The translations under genes were made by a program, and so were the position numbers. The notes beneath the pieces are model-generated. The model was not told where the DNA came from. It made no database searches and worked only from the letters and a program-made list of their open reading frames with translations. 64,000 nt of DNA from Candidatus Krumholzibacteriota bacterium (GTDB lineage Bacteria > Krumholzibacteriota > Krumholzibacteriia > Krumholzibacteriales > Krumholzibacteriaceae), in NCBI GenBank assembly GCA_016932415.1, contig JAFGCX010000035.1, forward strand, positions 1 through 64,000, read 5' to 3'. Positions 24,557-32,992 of the stretch are shown piece after piece (the first letter of the stretch is position 1; every line of letters begins with the position of its first letter).

Positions 24557-25423
24557 TTATACAAGTTCACGGCTGATCTCTTCGATATTTTCCAGGTCGA
24601 ATCTTACAAGCGCGAGTTCCGGCCCGTCATGAGCTGCTGATACGGCGAGAGTCCTTCCGATGTGACATTTCCAGGAACCGGTGATCCTGGCTGATTCGTG
24701 AATATGGCCGTGCATCGTCAGAAAAGGTTGCTTGTTCTCGATGAACCTTTTAATGGCGATACTACCGACATTGACATCGAGTGGAGCGTGATCGACTTTG
24801 ATGCCGTCCAGTGCCGCGCGGTCGAGGTCTGTCTGATAGGGTGGAGAGTGAAACAGGATAATGGCATCGTTCAGTTCAAGGTCGCCGCTCAACCTGTCCA
24901 GGTCAGCCTTTATAGTTCCGAACTTCAGGTTATCCGGTTTTTCGGGCACAGAGCGGGTTCCTTCTTCAGGAGAGATACAACCTGGATCGACATATCTTGA
25001 CACGTCATATTTTTCCCAATCCTTGAGCAGAAATGGAGTCGGTGGGACAAAAGAGTATCCAAAGATCATTCTCCCTTTACAGGTCGTTATTTTCTCATGG
25101 ATATAATCAATAGTGCCTTTTTCTGTCGCCTCTATCATCGTAGCTTCATCAGAACGCCCGTCATCGTTACCCAGGATCATGAAGATCTTCGGATACGATT
25201 TGCCGAGGTCATTGCGCAACTTTTCAAGCTCCTTAAGTAAGTATCCGTTAATAAAACCTTCAGGGCCGAATTCATCGCTCCAGGCATGAGGGAGTATGTC
25301 ACCACCGATAAATACAACCGAAGGGTGTTCTTTTTTTATGGCATCGAACAGTTTCCCGAACCTGTCGATTTTACCGTGAAGGTCGGAGACGAAAAAACAT
25401 TTTAAATTTTGATCCTCACTCAT
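24557..25423 (-). CDS. Metallophosphoesterase (calcineurin-like)
   Basis: 288 aa from the ATG at 25423, which has AAGGA 7 bases upstream. All five metal-binding blocks are present: SDLHGK (about 12-17), GGDILPHAW (about 38-46), GNDDGR (about 86-91), LFHSPPYQT (about 205-213) and HGHIHE (about 239-244). It is a cytoplasmic phosphohydrolase of broad family; substrates could be nucleotides, phosphodiesters or phosphoproteins. It converges on the ATP-grasp/nucleotidyltransferase genes with only 2 bases between stops, so a functional link is possible but not shown. Confidence 0.85.
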   Translation of the reverse strand: MSEDQNLKCFFVSDLHGKIDRFGKLFDAIKKEHPSVVFIGGDILPHAWSDEFGPEGFINGYLLKELEKLRNDLGKSYPKIFMILGNDDGRSDEATMIEATEKGTIDYIHEKITTCKGRMIFGYSFVPPTPFLLKDWEKYDVSRYVDPGCISPEEGTRSVPEKPDNLKFGTIKADLDRLSGDLELNDAIILFHSPPYQTDLDRAALDGIKVDHAPLDVNVGSIAIKRFIENKQPFLTMHGHIHESARITGSWKCHIGRTLAVSAAHDGPELALVRFDLENIEEISRELV

Positions 25424-25435
25424 CCGTAAATCCTT

Positions 25436-25460
25436 GCCAGGCAGAAACAGACTGCCTGGC
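25436..25460 (-). promoter_or_regulatory. 9-bp leader hairpin next to the metallophosphoesterase ribosome site
   Basis: GCCAGGCAG (25436-25444) and CTGCCTGGC (25452-25460) form a perfect 9-bp stem with a 7-base loop. On the minus strand it ends exactly where the AAGGA ribosome site begins. The placement suggests control of translation start or a protein-binding site. Confidence 0.45.
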
Positions 25461-25843
25461 GCGATTGAAATCATCAGACGCGCGGGTTTCCGCAGCGCAT
25501 GGTCTTGCCAAGTATATCCCGATATAATGACATTACATAATATAAAGCAATTTCAACCCGTGCAACGCACAAAACCGTATTTTGTGGACATCGATATTTG
25601 GGATATGATAACATGCGCTACCACTAAATCACTTATGCCCGTCTTCGCGTGGTGAATGCCTTTTCCCAAAGGGCAGCAAAGAGGGGTAGATCGACAGGGG
25701 CTGCACAGGAGAAAGGAGACCATTACCGGCCGTTTTCAGTTGCGCAGGCACATAAATGCCGTACTTCCCACCAGTCAGATGCCCCGGGAGTACTCCCCGA
25801 AAAGTATTTCCAGGGTCAGCGACACAAACGGTTAGGAGTGAAA
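25461..25843. other. Gene-free gap between divergent genes
   Basis: No credible gene lies here. An AT-rich island at 25500-25555 includes TATAAT (25523-25528) with a weak TGGTCT 17 bases upstream, a possible promoter for the S8 peptidase gene. The rest would be a leader of about 300 bases for that gene; I do not recognise a riboswitch class in it. Confidence 0.4.
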
Positions 25844-28800
25844 ATGACAAAAAGATCGATACTTGTATCAATCTGTCTGTTACTGATTTTGATGCCTCTC
25901 TCAAGCGTCCAGTCAGCCGCGCCGCGACAATTCTCTCCGGTGCAGAAAGGTTATGTGGGATCGGCAGAATCGGTCCTTCCATACGCCCCCAACCGGATAC
26001 TGATTAAATTCACCGATTCAAGTTACAGGACTTCCAAGCTGAACATCAATCTCGACAGGGGCGCGACTCCCATCGATGAGATGACAGGTCTCGCGTCGGT
26101 CGACGCGATAAGCCGCGATCTGGGCGTCCTCAAGATATCGAGGCCATACATAGAGCCAAAGAACAGGATCCTCTCTGTTCAGCTCGGAGTCGACAGGTGG
26201 TTCCGGGTAGACCTGCCGAATGGCGTTGATATCGAGGATGTTGTTGCGCGATACGCCGCCGACCCCAATATAGAATACGCAAAGCCCGACTATCGGGCTT
26301 TCCCGGCCGCCGTGCCAGGCGATCCCCTCTACGCCGACCACTGGGGACATAATAACACGGCGCAGCTTCCCGATCTCGACTGGGGAGGCACCTACAGCCA
26401 TACGCTGCCGAACACAGTCGGGACCCCCGGTTTCGACGCCAACGCCCAGGGAGCGTGGGACGGAAGCCAGGGATTCGGAAGTTCCAGCATTATCATAGCC
26501 ATCATTGATTCAGGAGTCGATATCGATCATCCCGACCTTAACCTGGTCAGCGGATATGATTTCGGCGATAACGACAGCAATCCCGACGACAATTCCGCGG
26601 CGCCCGGGCATGGGACCTGCTGCGCCGGTGTCGCCGCGTCTCTGGCCAATAACGGCCGGGGCGCATGCGGAGCGGCGCCAGGATGCAGGATCATGCCGGT
26701 CAAGGTGGCCAACAGCGCCGGTTCGATGTACTTCTCATCGATTGAGAACGGCCTTTACTGGGCCGCAGATAACGGCGCGGATGTTATAAGTATCAGCCTT
26801 GGCGCTCCTATCAGCAGTGATCCCGCCACAGACGCTGCCATCGCCTACGCGTACAACTCAGGATGCGTCATAGTGGCGGCGACAGGTAACGAGAACGACA
26901 ACGCGATCAGTTACCCGGCCATCAATGCCTATGTTGTCGGTGTAGGGGCAGCTTCGCCATGCGGCGACCGCAAGCGATCGAGTAGCAGCAGCACTGAGTG
27001 CAACCCCGGCGTCAACACCGATCCGAACGGTTATACATGCGATGGTGAGCGCTGGTGGGGGTCTAACTACGGAACAACCGTGAAAGACGCCGCCGGCGCG
27101 GTCGATATACTCGGCCCGACGATCCTTCCGACGACTGATATCGGCGGAAGCGGGGGATATACCAGCGGAGACTACGATCCGTTCTTCAACGGAACATCGT
27201 GCGCCACTCCTTACGTCGCGGGAGTCGCCGCCCTGGTAAAATCGAAGAACCCTGCCTGGACGGCTGCCCAGATCCGCGACCAGATCTGCGATACGGCGAT
27301 CGATATAGTCAATGTCGAATCAGGCAGCGGTTGGGACCGTTACAGTGGATACGGTATGGTAGACGCTGAAGCGGCAGTCGGTGGAGGAGGACCGGTCGCT
27401 CCGGTCGCCGAGTTCTATGGCACTCCTACCAGTGGAACGGAACCTCTGACTGTGAACTTCACCGATCAGTCGACAGGCGCGCCTACCAGCTGGGCGTGGA
27501 GTTTCGGCGACGGCGGTACTTCGACGGCGCAGAATCCGAACCATACATATAACAATGACGGTAGTTACACGGTGACTCTGACCGTCACGAATTCGGTCGG
27601 TTCCGACGCTGAGACAAAAAGCGGATACATCACGGTAAGTCCCTGCGTAGCCCCTGTCGCCGCTTTTACCGGCTCGCCGACATCGGGAGACGCGCCTCTC
27701 GCGGTCAGCTTCACCGACCAGTCGACCGGGGCGGCCTCCTGGTCGTGGACTTTCGGTGACGGCGGCACATCGACCGCGCAGAATCCATCCCACACCTATA
27801 CTTCCGAAGGAACGTACACTGTCTCGCTGACTGTTGTGAACTCCTGCGGCAGCGACGGTGAGACGAAAAGCGGCTATATTACAGTGACCGAGGCTGTCGG
27901 CGGCTGGGAAGTCATCACCTACGACGATTTCGAAGGCGGATTCGGTAACTATACTTCCGGCGGAGGAGATTGTTCCCTCTATACGTCAGGCACTTATGCT
28001 CATCAGGGGAGCAACGCCGCCGATATCCAGGATAACAGTGGAGTAGCTTCGTCGTTCTATCATACGGCCAGTTACAACGTGTCCGGATATACAAGTCTTG
28101 AAGTCGATTTCTGGTTCTACGCCTACAGCATGGACAACACGAGCGAGGACTTCTGGGTGCAGTACTTCGACGGATCGACATGGCGTACCGTTGCTACGTA
28201 CGCAAGGACGACCGATTTCGAAAACGGTGTTTTCTATCACAAGGTCGTTCAGATCCCCGCCAGCACTTATAATTACCCTGCGAACGCGAAGCTCCGGTTC
28301 ATGTGCGACGCGAGCGGTAACGCAGACGACGTCTTTATCGATGAAGTCGAGTTCAGAGGCTTCGGCACTGGTGGCGGATCTGTCGCTCCCGTGGCTGCGT
28401 TCACCGGAACACCTACTACCGGTGATTATCCACTGGAAGTGACATTCACCGATCAGTCGGAGAATGATCCGGAAAGCTGGTCGTGGGCGTTCGGCGACGG
28501 CGGGACTTCGACCGCTCAGAATCCGACCCACACATACACAGCTGCCGGGACATATACGGTGACACTGACTGCAGCCAACACGGCAGGTTCCGATGATGAG
28601 GTAAAAACAGGGTACATCACAGTGACCGAACCGTCGGCGGGAGGCTGGACGACGATCACTTACGACGACTTCGAAGGCGGATTCGGCAGCTACACCGATG
28701 GCGGAGGAGACTGTTCGCTGTACGCTTATGGCACTTACGCGCATCAGGGGAGCCGAGCGGCCGATATCCAGGACAACAGCGGTACGGCTTCTTCGTTCTA

Positions 28801-29425
28801 TCACACAGCCAGTTACAATGTTTCCGGGTATTCGAATCTCGAGGTCGAGTTCTGGTTCATGGCGGTAAGCATGGACAGGAGCGAAGACTTCTGGGTCCAG
28901 TACTTCGATGGATCGGCATGGCGGACCGTCGCCAGTTACACCAGTTCGACCGATTACGACAATGGCATCTTCTACAACAAGGTAGTTCAGATCCCGGCCG
29001 GGACGTATAACTACCCGACGAACGCGAAGATACGTTTCATGTGCGACGCGAGCAACAACACCGATGATGTCTATATCGACGAGATCGAGTTCAGAGGGTA
29101 CAGCGGTGGAGCGATGGCTTCCGGGGCGATAGCCCAGGTGGAGACTGGGTCTGATATTCCGGAGGCCTTCAAAGTCTGCCAGAACTATCCGAACCCGTTC
29201 AACCCGGTAACCACGATAAGGTTCGAACTTCCGAAGGAAGGGTACATGAGGCTGGATATATTCAACGTAGCCGGCCAGCGGGTAGCGAATCTTGTCAGCA
29301 GGAATATGGATGCCGGAGTGCATGAGATCCCGTGGAACGCGGCGGGCCAGGCATCAGGCGTCTATTTCTACAGGATCATGTACGGTGACAAGAGAGTGAC
29401 GAAGAAGATGATCCTTCTCAGATGA
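25844..29425 (+). CDS. Subtilisin-like (S8) secreted protease with PKD and jelly-roll repeats and C-terminal sorting domain
   Basis: 1193 aa from the ATG at 25844 behind TTAGGAG. A signal peptide (cleavage near VQSA) and an inhibitor-like propeptide (about 30-140; NRILIKFTD, DPNIEYAKPDY) precede the S8 domain. The triad is D222 (IIDSGVDIDHPDL), H256 (GHGTCCAGV) and S452 (GTSCATPYVAG). After it come PKD1 (about 518-600), PKD2 (about 602-680), jelly-roll 1 (about 685-845), PKD3 (about 847-928) and jelly-roll 2 (about 930-1088). The end is a FlgD-Ig-like sorting domain with QNYPNPFNPVTTIRFELP and a KKMILLR terminus, as in type IX-like cargo. It is expected to be secreted and cut for activation. 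Confidence 0.93.
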   Translation: MTKRSILVSICLLLILMPLSSVQSAAPRQFSPVQKGYVGSAESVLPYAPNRILIKFTDSSYRTSKLNINLDRGATPIDEMTGLASVDAISRDLGVLKISRPYIEPKNRILSVQLGVDRWFRVDLPNGVDIEDVVARYAADPNIEYAKPDYRAFPAAVPGDPLYADHWGHNNTAQLPDLDWGGTYSHTLPNTVGTPGFDANAQGAWDGSQGFGSSSIIIAIIDSGVDIDHPDLNLVSGYDFGDNDSNPDDNSAAPGHGTCCAGVAASLANNGRGACGAAPGCRIMPVKVANSAGSMYFSSIENGLYWAADNGADVISISLGAPISSDPATDAAIAYAYNSGCVIVAATGNENDNAISYPAINAYVVGVGAASPCGDRKRSSSSSTECNPGVNTDPNGYTCDGERWWGSNYGTTVKDAAGAVDILGPTILPTTDIGGSGGYTSGDYDPFFNGTSCATPYVAGVAALVKSKNPAWTAAQIRDQICDTAIDIVNVESGSGWDRYSGYGMVDAEAAVGGGGPVAPVAEFYGTPTSGTEPLTVNFTDQSTGAPTSWAWSFGDGGTSTAQNPNHTYNNDGSYTVTLTVTNSVGSDAETKSGYITVSPCVAPVAAFTGSPTSGDAPLAVSFTDQSTGAASWSWTFGDGGTSTAQNPSHTYTSEGTYTVSLTVVNSCGSDGETKSGYITVTEAVGGWEVITYDDFEGGFGNYTSGGGDCSLYTSGTYAHQGSNAADIQDNSGVASSFYHTASYNVSGYTSLEVDFWFYAYSMDNTSEDFWVQYFDGSTWRTVATYARTTDFENGVFYHKVVQIPASTYNYPANAKLRFMCDASGNADDVFIDEVEFRGFGTGGGSVAPVAAFTGTPTTGDYPLEVTFTDQSENDPESWSWAFGDGGTSTAQNPTHTYTAAGTYTVTLTAANTAGSDDEVKTGYITVTEPSAGGWTTITYDDFEGGFGSYTDGGGDCSLYAYGTYAHQGSRAADIQDNSGTASSFYHTASYNVSGYSNLEVEFWFMAVSMDRSEDFWVQYFDGSAWRTVASYTSSTDYDNGIFYNKVVQIPAGTYNYPTNAKIRFMCDASNNTDDVYIDEIEFRGYSGGAMASGAIAQVETGSDIPEAFKVCQNYPNPFNPVTTIRFELPKEGYMRLDIFNVAGQRVANLVSRNMDAGVHEIPWNAAGQASGVYFYRIMYGDKRVTKKMILLR
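27895..29105 (+). repeat. Internal duplication of a PKD/jelly-roll unit in the S8 protease gene
   Basis: The segments 27895-28370 and 28640-29105 encode two near-identical domains (TYDDFEGGFG...SLY, SSFYHTASYNVSGY, EDFWVQYFDGS, RFMCDAS, IDE(V/I)EFRG) and are also clearly similar at the DNA level. A PKD domain lies between them (28381-28630). This is a candidate site for recombination-driven copy change. Confidence 0.85.
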
Positions 29426-29517
29426 TCGGGGCGATCATCGATCTGCCGCTACGGCCCTGGCAGCGCTTTTCCGGTAAGGAGAGTCGCTTGACTGGAAGTC
29501 TGTAGCAGTTGAAAAGG

Positions 29518-29549
29518 GAGGCCGGCTCTTTAAACAGGAGTCCGGCCTC
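29518..29549. terminator. Stem-loop between convergent genes
   Basis: GAGGCCGG (29518-29525) pairs with CCGGCCTC (29542-29549) across a 16-base loop. It lies between the stops of the S8 protease gene and the convergent hydrolase gene, and could stop both transcripts. The T-rich tract is poor. Confidence 0.55.
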
Positions 29550-29576
29550 TCTTGCGTAGCATTTTGATTTGAGTTC

Positions 29577-30671
29577 TTATCTGAGGACTCCGGCATCCGG
29601 TTTCACCCCTGATGATAGCCACTTGCGAAGCATGTCGAAAGCGTCGCCGGTCTGACCGGGAGTGAATCTGCAATGTCCGTCAGCTTCGACCCTCATCATC
29701 ACGAACTTATCCCCGTTGCCTGCTATCCTGACCGTTGTGTCATAATTGTCCTGCAGTGCAGGAGGTACGCCGGCGTCATATGTCGTATGGACAGCGAGTA
29801 CAGGATCGCTGATATTGCCGGTCGGCGTGTAGAAGCGGTGCAGGTAGTCGAAGGCGCCAGACTCGAGTCTATAGCGGGGAACATCGTTGTTGAGCGATCT
29901 TTCATCACCCAGGCCTGTATAGAGGCTGTTGCAGTTATCGATCGGGTTTCCACCGGCGCGAGCGGCGATCTCCCTGTAAAAAAGGTGGTAGAAGGAGATC
30001 GTGGCGACGAGGTCGGACAGACGAATATCCCACTGGCGCGCGAAAAGCCGCGTCATGGAGGAATCGGCCGCAAATGCCGCGGCGACGATCTGCCCGGAAA
30101 GCTCGGGAGCTTCGATGACCGGTCTGGCGTCATCGGGGAGATACTGGCCGAAAAGCGCCTCGAAAGTGACGAGCATGTCGAATACCGTATCCTTTATGAA
30201 GACCAGAGAAGGTGCCAGCGGGCCGCAAAAAGGCAGAGCCCCGTCATAGTTTTCAGGATAGGTCTCTATCGTGGCAAGAGTGATAATACCGCCCATCGAA
30301 TGTCCTGTCACAAAAGTCGTATCGGGCCGGCCGTAATTTTTAGTGAAATGTTCCCGCAGCTGTTCGGTTTCCTCTATAGCCTCTGCCACCGCCCAACCCT
30401 GCCTTGAATATCCAGATTCGGCGAACGCGAAACCGCGCGAGAGGAAAACAGCACTCAAAGCGTCTGCAAGAGGCCTCCATTGACGGCCCTCGGTAAGGTA
30501 GCCGTGGGCGTACATGACAAGACCGTTGTTCCAGTTCTCCGGGATCTGGATCCGGTATGGAGCTTCTCCGAGTTCGCCGGTCTCGTCGACACGGTCGATG
30601 GCGACAGCGGTGCCGCATGCCGCAGTGAAGACGATCATTAACGCGATTATGAAAATAACTTGATGGTTCAC
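29577..30671 (-). CDS. Exported alpha/beta hydrolase
   Basis: 364 aa from a GTG at 30671 whose GTGA overlaps the upstream stop. The N-terminal hydrophobic segment contains TAAC (Cys19), so it is either a lipoprotein or has a normal signal peptide. Hydrolase motifs: VMYAHGYLTEGRQW with the HG oxyanion pair (56-57) and nucleophile S125 in GHSMGG. Candidate Asp and His lie in VHTTYDAGVPPALQDNY and EADGHCRF near the C-terminus. Substrate unknown; peptide, ester or polyhydroxyalkanoate hydrolysis are all possible. It belongs to a probable operon with the membrane protein and PilX-like genes upstream. Confidence 0.8.
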   Translation of the reverse strand: MNHQVIFIIALMIVFTAACGTAVAIDRVDETGELGEAPYRIQIPENWNNGLVMYAHGYLTEGRQWRPLADALSAVFLSRGFAFAESGYSRQGWAVAEAIEETEQLREHFTKNYGRPDTTFVTGHSMGGIITLATIETYPENYDGALPFCGPLAPSLVFIKDTVFDMLVTFEALFGQYLPDDARPVIEAPELSGQIVAAAFAADSSMTRLFARQWDIRLSDLVATISFYHLFYREIAARAGGNPIDNCNSLYTGLGDERSLNNDVPRYRLESGAFDYLHRFYTPTGNISDPVLAVHTTYDAGVPPALQDNYDTTVRIAGNGDKFVMMRVEADGHCRFTPGQTGDAFDMLRKWLSSGVKPDAGVLR

Positions 30672-31282
30672 ATCGATTCTCCTTTCAAGTTTCCGCCTGG
30701 CCGGCGTCTAACGCGCAATTCTACTCTTGCCATAAGGGCCATCAGTAGCGAGGTCGAAATGATCGCCCGGAAGGCATAGACAGAGGCGAGTATCCCCTTG
30801 CTCGAAAGGAGGGAAAAGACAGGCGCAAGGAGAAGAGCGAACCAGACGGCAAACGATTCGGTGTTTTCATCGGAGTTCCAGAGCCGCCTTACCACGGGGA
30901 AATAGGCGATCACCAGTATGGTCTGGATGAGCAGGTTCGCCGCGATATGTCTTCGGGTAAAAGCCCAGAAAGTGATGATCACAAGGACGGCTATCATGCA
31001 GCCGGTGTCAAATCGCGTGAATCTCGTGCTTCGGTCGCCGAGAAGGAAAATGACGATAGAAAGATAAACGCAGAGGATAAGATCTGAGGAGTTCAGGATA
31101 TTATCGAGAAGGTTGTAGTTACCTCCGAAAAGGTATGTCGTGAGGCTTCCTCCCACAGCGATCGAAAAGAATATCCACATCGCCAGCGCCGGTTTGATCT
31201 TTCTGCGCCTTATAAGAACGGTGTTTCTTACGGCGATGAAAAGGTTGATAGCCAGCACGGCGGCTATTGAAAATGTCCTCAC
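30668..31282 (-). CDS. Multi-pass membrane protein, unknown
   Basis: 204 aa from the GTG at 31282, chosen because AAGGAGA lies about 7 bases upstream; an earlier in-frame start would overlap the preceding gene and lacks a ribosome site. Six or so hydrophobic segments (from residue 5: IAAVLAINLFIAV; then AMWIFFSIAVGG, LILCVYLSIVIFLLG, MIAVLVIITFWAF, and two more) alternate with basic loops (RRRK, RRH). The C-terminus is basic (ELRVRRRPGG). No family is recognised. It is coupled to the hydrolase gene by a 4-base overlap. Confidence 0.6.
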   Translation of the reverse strand: MRTFSIAAVLAINLFIAVRNTVLIRRRKIKPALAMWIFFSIAVGGSLTTYLFGGNYNLLDNILNSSDLILCVYLSIVIFLLGDRSTRFTRFDTGCMIAVLVIITFWAFTRRHIAANLLIQTILVIAYFPVVRRLWNSDENTESFAVWFALLLAPVFSLLSSKGILASVYAFRAIISTSLLMALMARVELRVRRRPGGNLKGESM

Positions 31283-31373
31283 CAGCGGTCTCCTTTTCGC
31301 GGGATCATAGTGGAAAATCAGCGGGAAGGGAAGGTCAGTTTCAAGGGAAAAGTAAAAATCTCGCGGGCCGCAG

Positions 31374-32606
31374 TCAGAGTTCTCTCCACCTGCCAGCAAG
31401 CTCCTTAGTGGCCGCGCCTCCGTTTCCTCCGGGAGGGGTCAATCCGGCGGGTAATGGGGAGGGGAGATACCCGGTATTGCCGAGGATCTCAATACCTGAG
31501 GGGATACTCTGGTCAAGGAAGTCTTCTGTCCAGACAGCGCCGTTTATACCAATGCTGCCATTTAATCTGAAGAGGTCGCCGGCGTAGACAAATCCGTTGA
31601 TCGTGGAGTGATTTTCGACCTGGCAGGTGTTTGGAGTAATGACAGCGCCATTTATCGCCGCCTGCTGAGAAAGGTATATGTTATTTCCGGTTGAGATGAG
31701 CAGATTTCCACTTCTTCCAGTTGTAGACCCGATCTCGATCGAGTTGCCTGACAGAGTGATAATACCGCTCGCTACGATCGAGATATTATCAGCCAGCGTT
31801 GAGTGATGGTTTATTGTGACATTTCCATTCACAACGATGAGGGCAGAGCTTCCCGAGACAGTCAGATCAGTGTGGTGGCCCAGCGTAAGATTCCCGTTTA
31901 CCAGCACCTCCGCGGCAAGGGCTCTGTCACCCCAGCTTTGGTTTCCAGTTGGCAGTATGGCGGCTTCGGCGATCTTTGCCTGGTATGATGAGAGATCAAG
32001 CTGTGGCGTTGAAGGCGCCGGGTTCATTTCGGTGCATGGAATAGCATCGCCTCCGATGTGATAGGCCGATTCGCCTTCGGGGACGTAAAACTCAGCGCCC
32101 GATATATTCGCCCCGCTATAGACCCTGATGCTTCCATTTCCATAAACATTGCCCGCTACCCTGCTCGAGTTCTCGAGCGTAAGATCATTGTCGCTCCACT
32201 GAAAGATCGAATAATCAGCGACTGAACCGGATGATTCGACCTCGTTCCTTACGCTTCTTCTCACTCCGTTTACAACACCTGAAGCTGTAATAATATCCAT
32301 CGATTCAGCCGCCTGGAAACTGGCAACGACGCCCGTTTCAAAGATGACTGTTTGTGGACTGATCGTGCCGTATCCTTCTGAAGGGGGGCCGTAGAGTTTT
32401 TCAGAATATTTGATCTCCCAGAAAGAATCGTTCAGCCCCGCCTCGGCGAGAAAAAGAGCCCTCGCCCTTTCAAGAGCGACGACTCCTGAAGCTGAACTCT
32501 GACTGACCAGTACCTGGACTGCGAGGGCAAGAGTTCCGAAGATCGTGATCATGATCGCAAGTGTAACGAGAGTCATACCTGACTGGTTGCCGCGTTTTTT
32601 TTTCAT
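31374..32606 (-). CDS. PilX/GspK-like prepilin-type protein with beta-helix
   Basis: 410 aa from the ATG at 32606 with GGTGA upstream. Its start is pilin-like: a basic leader KKKRGNQSG, then a hydrophobic helix (MTLVTLAIMITIFGTLALAVQVLV) and ERARALFLAEAGLNDSFWEIKY, the typical PilX/minor-pilin pattern. The usual Glu5 is absent. The second half (about 150-390) is a polymer-forming or right-handed helix region rich in Asn/Ser/Gly (NVYGNGSIRVYSGANISG, VNGNVTINHHSTLADNISIVASGIITLSG). It may cap or decorate a type IV pilus or secretion pseudopilus. No other pilus gene is nearby except the lone pilin at 60586. Confidence 0.7.
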   Translation of the reverse strand: MKKKRGNQSGMTLVTLAIMITIFGTLALAVQVLVSQSSASGVVALERARALFLAEAGLNDSFWEIKYSEKLYGPPSEGYGTISPQTVIFETGVVASFQAAESMDIITASGVVNGVRRSVRNEVESSGSVADYSIFQWSDNDLTLENSSRVAGNVYGNGSIRVYSGANISGAEFYVPEGESAYHIGGDAIPCTEMNPAPSTPQLDLSSYQAKIAEAAILPTGNQSWGDRALAAEVLVNGNLTLGHHTDLTVSGSSALIVVNGNVTINHHSTLADNISIVASGIITLSGNSIEIGSTTGRSGNLLISTGNNIYLSQQAAINGAVITPNTCQVENHSTINGFVYAGDLFRLNGSIGINGAVWTEDFLDQSIPSGIEILGNTGYLPSPLPAGLTPPGGNGGAATKELAGRWREL

Positions 32607-32992
32607 AATTTTCACCAGCCAGCCGCTATTTGGGCGGCCGGCATCGTTTGCCAGGGTGAGGGTAACGTTCAGGGCGTTATAATCGATATAACTGACCTCC
32701 TGAAGTGGTTTTCGGTCATCTGAAGGAATAATTGATTAAATAATCACAGCAAATGGTTTTTGGTCTCTTCTCATCGGTTGAAGTGCAGAGTGTCGTGGGC
32801 GTTGAAAAGCGTAATAAAAGATTTACGTTCCACTGAGTGAAAATAACCGGGTGTATCCATCTAACCCTTAAAAATAATAGACATTTACAAAAATTTCTGA
32901 TATATTTCACATGCAGAAAAGAAATGGTTCTGCCAGGATTGAATACGACATTTTCAGATTGACCTAGAGGCCTTTCGCGGAAGGGTTTATAG
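32607..32992. promoter_or_regulatory. Divergent regulatory gap with two palindromes
   Basis: No gene is seen in these 386 bases between divergent genes. Two short palindromes stand out: GTTATA-ATCGA-TATAAC (32676-32692) and TGATTA-AA-TAATCA (32733-32746). The half nearest the TonB receptor gene is AT-rich. I could not settle a -35/-10 pair for either direction; the receptor gene's ribosome site is GGAAGGG. Confidence 0.4.

Noticed and set aside
5774-25517. Shared 13-mer TTGCCAAGTATAT in two intergenic regions (5774 and 25505)
   Set aside because: In 64 kb about 30 random identical 13-mer pairs are expected, so one match without further context is not evidence of a shared element.
25640-25843. 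Possible riboswitch in the long leader of the S8 protease gene
   Set aside because: I compared it by eye with the c-di-GMP (GEMM-I) consensus and other common classes, and the conserved core blocks are not present.
27320-29323. Long open frames on the minus strand inside the S8 protease gene
   Set aside because: They are antisense shadows of the PKD and jelly-roll repeats; the plus strand has clear domains, signal peptide and catalytic triad.
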